DNA of 64,000 bases, taken from NCBI GenBank assembly GCA_000711775.1, contig ARYC01017330.1, forward strand, positions 62,001 through 126,000, given 5' to 3'. A program made the translations under genes and the position numbers. This DNA is from Oxytricha trifallax (Eukaryota > Ciliophora > Spirotrichea > Sporadotrichida > Oxytrichidae). The notes beneath the pieces were generated by a model that saw nothing but the letters and a program-made list of their open reading frames with translations, did no database searches and was not told where the DNA came from. Positions 57,251-64,000 of this stretch are shown in pieces (the stretch's first letter is position 1; each line of letters starts with the position of its first letter).

Positions 57251-59387
57251 ATTGTAGGAATATATTCAAAATCGGGAAATTGGTTTAAATTTAATTAATT
57301 TCTAATTAAGTTATTGCCATTTAAAATTTGCCGATTTAAACGTATTGGGGTCAATCGATAGAGAATTTAAAATTAGATAGACATTATTTTTGGTGGTACT
57401 ATTTTATCTCGACTTTGAATGGATTAAACCTCAGAATTTAATTCTGTACAGCATTAAATAATAATAATATCGACTTTAATGATAGAGTGTAATTTATTCA
57501 ATCATTATTCGGGTATTGACGTCACAAAGTCACAGATGACGTCCGTAGGCCACAGATGACGTCCGTAGGCCACAGGTGACGTCAGGAGGTCACATTATAA
57601 TAAATATGAAATTATAATGTAAAAATTGTGTGAAGCACTATAAAAAAGTTATTCTAGATTCTTTTCTGGCAAACACTAGTGTTGTAACCCCCAGTTAACC
57701 AGGATTAGAAATGGTTGAACCCCTTGTCAACAACAAATTCGAAACAAATAATAGAAGAAGTTAAGTGGGTGCCAGCCCTCGTAGAGGTTCGGTGACAAAG
57801 TCTAAAAACAAACTTTAAAATTGTGTATGAAATTAAATGTAATCATTTGATTGTAAATAATTAAATATCAGTTATTATTATTTCCCAAATATGAATTTAT
57901 ATTGTATGTAAAGTCATAAAACTTGAATGCTTTTTGCATTTTTAAGATTTCTTCAATACAATCCTTTGTATTAAAAATCTTCAATTATGTCTGGTTATCT
58001 GGTCATCATGTTCTTTACATGATGACCGAATAATTAAGTACTGCCCAAATTCCTTTAATTAGAGTTTAGTGTATCATGTCTCGTACAATGTTTCAATGAA
58101 TTCGAGAATATGTCTTTAATTATTTATGTCTAATTCTTCCCAATTTATCCCTATATACGATTGGCAGTCGTTAGTGTAAACTACTGTCGTATGTTTTATG
58201 TTAGATAACTAGTTTTTCTAGAGTTTATCTCGTTCTGTTTTTAACTGTAAAAATCTTGCATCTTTATGTTACTTATTCGATTAACCCTACTACCCATAAT
58301 TATCTATCAAAAATTTTCAGGATGGGTAAGAATAATAAGAAGATGAGTGGGTCAAAAAGATTCATCCATCTAATATAAAAAACATTAATTATCATATAAT
58401 TTTTATCAGATATTTTGGCTCTGAACCTCCAGTGATGCTATAGACCGCCCCATGGACCCCTGCTATTATTTTTTTGCGAACAAGGGGTTTTACTCCTTGT
58501 GACCACGGTTAACCAAGAGTGCGCCCCTAGGACCCTGAAGGAAAAAATACGAAGAGAATCAATTATAGTGCTTCACACAATTTTTACATTATAATTTCAT
58601 ATATATCATAATGTGACGCCCAGACGTCATCTCGCTTTTGGGATGAGATGAAATAGTACCGCTAATAATAAAGTCAAGCTGATTTTAAATTCTCTAACGA
58701 ATGAGGCCAAGATCGTTTAAATTGCCCAACTTGAATGATAATAATTTAATTATTGCTAAAATACAAAAAAATCGGAAAAATAAGAAAAACAAAAAATGAA
58801 ATAACTGTCATGATTTGTTTAAATGCAAATTAAATTATATTTAAGTCTGCCCAAATTTAGGGAAATATTGTAATTTTTGTGAATATTACTGATAACACAT
58901 AATTTTGATTTAATATACACTTTCTACTTTTTATACATTGCTATTTCAGAAATCAATTCTCTTTCAACGAAGAGGCTAAAGTTATAGTATTATTAAGAGT
59001 TAGTAGGCATATGTTTGAAATTATGAATATTTAATTCAAAATACTGATTTAATCAAGCGCAATTAGCAGCTTATAAATTTCTTAATTGTAGTTTATGCTT
59101 TATTTTAACCATCAATAATTTTTAAATTGCCAGAGTAATAAACATTAGCTTGAACTTGTATCATTACTTAACTAAAAAAGTTGCAATTTAGAGAGAGAAA
59201 ATTTCTTGAATGAAATGGTTTTTCCAATGTTTATTTTCTATTCAACTTATTTTATTTGATTTAGTTAATTATAAATATAATATGTTAATTTATGATTATA
59301 AACAATTCCTTATTTTCAAAAATATATGATCGATAGTAATTAATTCAATTTAAATCAATTTCTTATTTTCGAATTTATTCCTAAAAT
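57251..59387. repeat. AGTGGCAGTT-family element interrupted by another element
   Basis: The left arm 57251-57450 (GTAGGAATATATTCAAAATC, TCGATAGAGAATTTAAAATT, GGTGGTACTATTTTATC) matches the left arm of the 36.6-kb palindrome. The right arm resumes at 58640-58750 (GAAATAGTACCGCTAATAAT, AAATTCTCTAACGAATGAG). The outermost right end seems to lie at 59340-59387, separated by a further 0.57 kb. The GACGTC element at 57514-58633 sits between the arms. Confidence 0.65.
57514..58633. mobile_element. GACGTC-rich inverted-repeat element 2, nested
   Basis: The left end has three tandem about 20-bp units with CACAGATGACGTCCGTAGGC; the right end has one (GACGCCCAGACGTCATC). Inward, 57590-57640 and 58573-58612 are inverted copies (AATTGTGTGAAGCACTATAA). 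A further inner GC-rich inverted pair includes GTTAACCAGG/TTGGTTAACCG and AACCCCTTGT/ACAAGGGGTT. No ORF. It is inserted inside an AGTGGCAGTT-family element. Confidence 0.8.
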
Positions 59388-59433
59388 ATTTAGATTCAAT
59401 TATTATTTTTATTGTTATTACTGCTAAAGATGA

Positions 59434-59886
59434 CAAACTGATCTATATAAATATGCACTTTAACTAGAAGACAGAGATGAAAAATAATTTCTAAGAAAAT
59501 ATCTCTAAAAAAAAGAAGCGAAAGAATTAAAAAGATATCAGGCTTTATAGGGAGGCAAGCTGACCGGTCCAGGCTAGGGACATGCCCCCAAGTATACCCC
59601 TGACAAATTCCGCGCCTAGGCTTAGTCGGGGTCCGAAAAGGCAAGTTAGGACGTAGGACGAGATGACTAGGGACAAGACCACCAAAAGCACCCTATGAGA
59701 GGCACAAAGGTCCAAACGGTCAAAGTCACTCCCCCAGCTAAAGACATACAGGACACAAAATATTCGGGGAGTACCTGTCTCACCACCACACTTTTTATAA
59801 ATGAAATTTATTTTAAAAAAGTCAAAGTCCTGGTCGAATTTGGGCTGAAATTCATTAAAAATAATATTTAGCAACTATTAAGATGA
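59434..59886 (+). CDS. Unknown Gln/Lys-rich coding island
   Basis: An open frame of 150 codons ending at TGA 59884. The first 110 codons lie in a GC-rich block and read YALQLEDRDEKQFLRKYLQ, KKEAKELKRYQALQGGKLTG and APKYTPDKFRAQAQSGSEK, with many TAG codons as Gln. The frame opens directly after a TGA at 59431 and has no early ATG, so it is probably a segment of a larger gene. The last about 40 codons lie in the AT-rich left arm of the palindrome starting at 59771 and are probably not original coding sequence. No family is recognised. Confidence 0.45.
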
Positions 59887-60367
59887 GTAAAGTTACAATA
59901 AATGTGCCTTTTTTATAAAGTTCATTAAATTTCCACATAAATTCTGACACAAAAGGCTGTAAATGTTTTTGCATTAAATAATTAAAATTAAAAACTATTT
60001 AGAATTTAATGACTAACTTTCATCTTTATTTAGAATCAAACATGGTCATTTAAGATTCAATCAAGTTTATTTGATATATTAAATTGTATTTAATCAAGTT
60101 TAATTCTTAATAAAGATGAAAGTTAGTCATTAAATTCTAAATAGTTTTTAATTTTAATTATTTAATGCAAAAACATTTACAGCCTTTTGTGTCAGAATTT
60201 ATGTGGAAATTTAATGAACTTTATAAAAATGCACATTTATTGTAACTTTACTCATCTTAATAGTTGCTAAATATTATTTTTAATGAATTTCAGCCCAAAT
60301 TCGACCAGGACTTTGTTTTTTTTAAAATAAATTTCATTTATAAAAAGTGTGGTGGTGAGACAGGTAC
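59771..60367. repeat. 597-bp near-perfect palindrome
   Basis: Arms of about 265 bp (59771-60036 and 60103-60367) pair almost perfectly, from GTACCTGTCTCACCACCACA at the left to TGTGGTGGTGAGACAGGTAC at the right. The loop is about 66 bp with two AATCAAGTTT copies. The left end abuts a GC-rich coding island. Confidence 0.92.
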
Positions 60368-60389
60368 CGCCCAAATATTCGAAAGACAT

Positions 60390-63112
60390 TGAATTGGAAA
60401 CACTATCGTTACCTTAAGTACTAATTACAACTAACTAATATATATACATACGCTCAATAATGATAACAACAGTAGAAATAACAATAATAATTATATATTT
60501 ATTACAAGAAATCTTTATTTCTAGTTTTCCTGTTCACCTTACCTTAAGTTATTCATCATGATCATCATTAATATTCAGCTTCTACAATTTATAATGTCAT
60601 GATGTTATGATTAACTTAATTTAATTAAAATTTAATATAGTATAATTAAAAAGTTCAAATAAATGAAAATTGTTTATATAAAGCCCAACTTTACTTGTAA
60701 ACTCATTTTAAACTAGCTTTCTTTGTTATTTAGAAAAAAACATAATTATCGATGACTTTAATTAATTTATTCATTTCAAACTTTCTCCATTTACAGATTA
60801 CTGAATTTAAATGCCTATGGTTATTTTTCATTCATTCCTATTTGAGAATTTCTGTTGGCCTTCCTCTTACACTCTGCTCCTTAATAAAGTTATTAAATTA
60901 AAAATAAAATTTCCTCTTAAGTTCAGTTTTATCTTAAAGTCTTAAGTTCCACTTCTTTTTATTTACTTCATAAATATCTCAATAAATTTAGTAATTACAT
61001 TGAATTTTTTGTACTTTATTATGATTAGGTTTTTAATAATTAATAATTTTTAAAATCTAGGATATTACACTCATGTTTTTGTTGTAAACTTTATGTGTTA
61101 AGTTGATCCGCAAAGATTTATATATTGGTCAATATCATATCCTCATTTTGATTCAAGTAATATTTATTTTTAAGAAATTTAAAATTTTTAAAATGAAAAG
61201 TATATAATTAGTATCATTTTAAGTCATAACGGTAGAAATTTTTGTTAGATTACTTTATAGAAAGTGCGTTTTTATTTAGAGCAGGTTTCCACTTTTTTAT
61301 TATTAAGTTCACTAATTTTAATATAAATTAAACAAATCTCTGAGGATAAGATTTTGGTATTTTTTATATATTAAAGTGAAAATAAAATATTATCTTTCCT
61401 TAACTGATACAATTGATATAATATTCCTTAACTATTTGCTAATCCATTTTAAAATAAAATATATCTACATCTTATTTATGAATATATCAATTTTTTAGAA
61501 AAAAACTCTAACATATAATAAATTTCACAGAGATAATTGGTTCGCTTATTATTATAAAAATAAGGAAATATATTTTACTAAATTTATTTATCTAGCTTGT
61601 CTTATCTTATGATGAAAAATTCATGTCTACTTAAGTTTTTATATTTTATGTTTACATGACTTCGATATTATTTGTTAAAAATTATATAATAACGATAAAG
61701 TCCAATTTATTATTAATTATTGTGTTTACTTTTATTTAGATATAATTAAATAAACTAATTAGTAAAATAATTTCTACCTTAATATTTCTTTTATACTTTA
61801 TTTTAAATATATTGTTATTCAATTAATTTTAATTAAAGTATAAGTTTTTATTTTTGATTTAAAGAGTCAATTATGATTAATGACCCATTTTAGGATTTAA
61901 TTATTAATTATTTTTAATTATTTAATTTATGATCAATTTAAATTAAGGAATCTACATTATTTATTATTGCTAGTTTTAATTGATCATATTATCCTATATA
62001 TTATAATAATTATTTGGTATATGGGATACCACTTTTTAAAACTCCACATTTTAGGGTATAACCTGTTAAATCAGTTGATTTTAGGGTACTACCTATTAAA
62101 TAATATGAGTTTATTGATTTCTTAAAAGCATATTGCTATAAAGTTCTTGAGTCAATCTATGGTTAGGAAAATTTGCAAATGATTAAGATGAATTTTAAAA
62201 TGCAATATTTATCATTAAATATAAATAGATAATAATTTGTAAAACGTATTTTAGTAATTTAAAGCAAAAAAAGTATTTAGAATATTTATTGAAAATGAAT
62301 GAAATTAAAATAGCATAATTAGCCTAAAGAATTTCTAGATTTTACCCTTATAACTCAATTAATTCTTTAATTTGCTAAAAATTAATCATCAATCAACTCA
62401 ATTTATATATCTTATAAAATAATCTAGTCTTTATGTTAATTTGATAGAGAAATAATTTAAAAAGTTAGACTGTAATTTATTAATTTAACGAATTTAGCAT
62501 TATGTCCAATTAAAAATTGTATTTTATCATTTTCTAGTGACATCTCATTTCCATAAAGATTTTCCACTTAAAATTAAATCGTAATTGACTAAAAATTTCC
62601 CCATTCCTATATTCGCTATTATGAGGTATTCACTATACCAATTTAGTTTAAACATTAGTTATTATATTTAATGGGTATAAATTCCACTTTTTTCTATTAA
62701 TTCTCAAAATTCTAATCACTAACTGACTCTAATTTTTAATGATCCCGATCGAACACTTCTTGTGAGAGTTATTTTAAGGAAGTTAATACTCAATTACTTT
62801 TTGTAAAAAAGTAGATTGAAAGATTAGTCCAGAATTTTGATCAAAGAAATTATGTTTTACACTCTATTTTTCATTATAAGGTCAAAATGTTAAGTCCTCA
62901 TTCTCATTGTGTAACGAAAAATAGTTTGATTATTAATTAAGAATGTATTTATTAACATATTTAATAAAATCTTAAATTAATTAAAAGATAAGGAAAAATA
63001 AAGTTTCTTCATTATCAATAGTATAGTTGAATTCTTATCTTTGCTGTGAAAATTTTCATAATTAAGTCATAAATATAATAAAAATTAAAAAAAGTTTATT
63101 TTTCTAGAAGTA
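60390..63112. other. AT-rich DNA, no gene seen
   Basis: No convincing coding frame; low-complexity AT-rich sequence. A short direct repeat, TTTTAGGGTA(T/C)(A/T)ACCT, occurs at 62049 and 62080. Confidence 0.45.
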
Positions 63113-63573
63113 CGAAAGGATACAGGAACAGTGTTGAAATAATAAATAAAAATACTTAAGAAACATTCATTATTCTCTACTATGGTAATGAAAGTTAACT
63201 ATTCTTTATTAAGAATTCACTTGTTTCTCGTCGGTAGAGAATGAAACGCAAAGATGCAAGTTTGAAGAGAATTATCAATTAATCATGTTGTGTCTATTGA
63301 TTTTATGCGAAACATTTTCAAAGCTTTAAATTTCAGCATACGAGTTGGAAAAACTAACAAATTTAATTCGAAAATAGTCACAAAATATATATTAAGCTCA
63401 TAGTTGTTCTACAAACCCCAATTTGATCTCAGACACACATCATAAATAAAATAGTTATTCTATTAAATTAAATGTTTTAGGTTTTTTAGGTTTCAATCAC
63501 AACTATAATTTGAGATTTACAGATAAACAAATGTTTTAATGAGGATTTCATTGAAATATGTCTCCCATTTTTA
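63113..63573 (+). repeat. Dispersed repeat, copy 2
   Basis: Direct-orientation copy of 28930-29390 at roughly 80 percent identity. The frame called on the minus strand at its right end is not protein-like. Confidence 0.85.
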
Positions 63574-64000
63574 AGTTGTTTCCTTTTTTTTCTAAGCAAG
63601 GATTGTATATATTTTATTATTCCCAGTTTGACCTCCATCACCAGCAATAGCAACTTTCGATCGAGTATCAAAATGAAAATTATAATGCAATGAAATGATG
63701 ATGATGTACTATGGGACATTCGAGGGTGGAGAACAATAGTTGATTATTTTTCTCAATTGCAAACACCCATTAAAAGAAGTTGTATTGAAATTGAACTAGT
63801 TTTTAATGATTAAAATGATTTAATTTTCAAGCTTTAAAGCTTTCATTATTTAAAAGAGCGATAATCCTCTGAGCTTATAAGTTATTGAATATTAAAGCTT
63901 GATTTAAAAAGGAATGATCTGTGAAGTACCAGCCTTGAATCTTTTGTCTCAGAGATACATTTTATCTGTATTCTGTTATTATTAAAAAAATTAAGGTATA

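Noticed and set aside
59396-59874. Minus-strand frames at 59396-59874
   Set aside because: The plus strand has a longer, more balanced frame through the same GC-rich block.
63486-63719. 77-codon minus frame near the right end
   Set aside because: It overlaps the dispersed repeat and has low-complexity Ser/Ile/Lys composition; not supported as a gene.
1-64000. CRISPR arrays, bacterial operons, ribosome binding sites, tRNA or rRNA genes
   Set aside because: The sequence is eukaryotic germline DNA. No regularly spaced repeats, no tRNA-like cloverleaf and no rRNA-like conserved stretch were noticed. A tRNAscan and Rfam search would be needed to exclude small RNAs.

Overview
This window looks like germline (micronuclear) DNA of a spirotrichous ciliate, most likely Oxytricha or a close relative. 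Three observations support this. First, it is very AT-rich, with isolated GC-richer, gene-like islands and no ordinary genes in between. Second, coding frames only make sense if TAA and TAG are read as glutamine and TGA is the only stop; for example, the glutamine of the transposase motif P-Y-S-P-Q near 11767 is a TAG. Third, a 4,148-bp element at 10790-14937 ends on both sides in C4A4 telomere-like repeats and has an ATT target duplication. Its ORF set (DDE transposase, a middle ORF, a zinc-finger/protein kinase) is that of the telomere-bearing elements (TBE) of Oxytricha.

Layout. 1-10 kb: AT-rich DNA, a 571-bp palindrome, and several GC-rich coding islands (3.6-5.0, 5.3-5.5, 6.3-6.6 and 7.6-9.8 kb). 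In these islands frame and possibly strand change abruptly, as expected of macronuclear-destined segments (MDSs) or decayed gene copies. 10.8-14.9 kb: the TBE. 16.8-19.1 kb: a gene-like island followed by a short retroelement with a 13-bp target duplication. 21.6-28.6 kb: a 7-kb transposon with about 250-bp terminal inverted repeats. It carries a decayed IS630/Tc1-type transposase, two coiled-coil/accessory ORFs and an uninterrupted 446-codon zinc-finger plus MT-A70 adenine methyltransferase gene. 29-43 kb: mostly AT-rich DNA with small islands and palindromic or inverted-repeat elements. 43-60 kb: two GACGTC-rich inverted-repeat elements, one nested in another; two more retroelements with perfect target duplications (one with a reverse transcriptase); and large foldback elements. 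60-64 kb: AT-rich DNA and the second copy of a 0.46-kb dispersed repeat.

How it fits together. Essentially everything recognisable is germline-limited mobile DNA or a macronuclear-destined island, and most of it would be expected to be removed when the somatic nucleus forms. The transposon-borne MT-A70 gene is the most striking feature, because its frame is fully open while the transposase beside it is broken. The three retroelements share a 3' terminal GATC...GATC hairpin and an (ATT)n tail but have different bodies, which suggests that one reverse transcriptase mobilises several elements. Frameshifts are frequent throughout. They may be real decay or residual indel errors in the assembly, and this limits exact gene boundaries.
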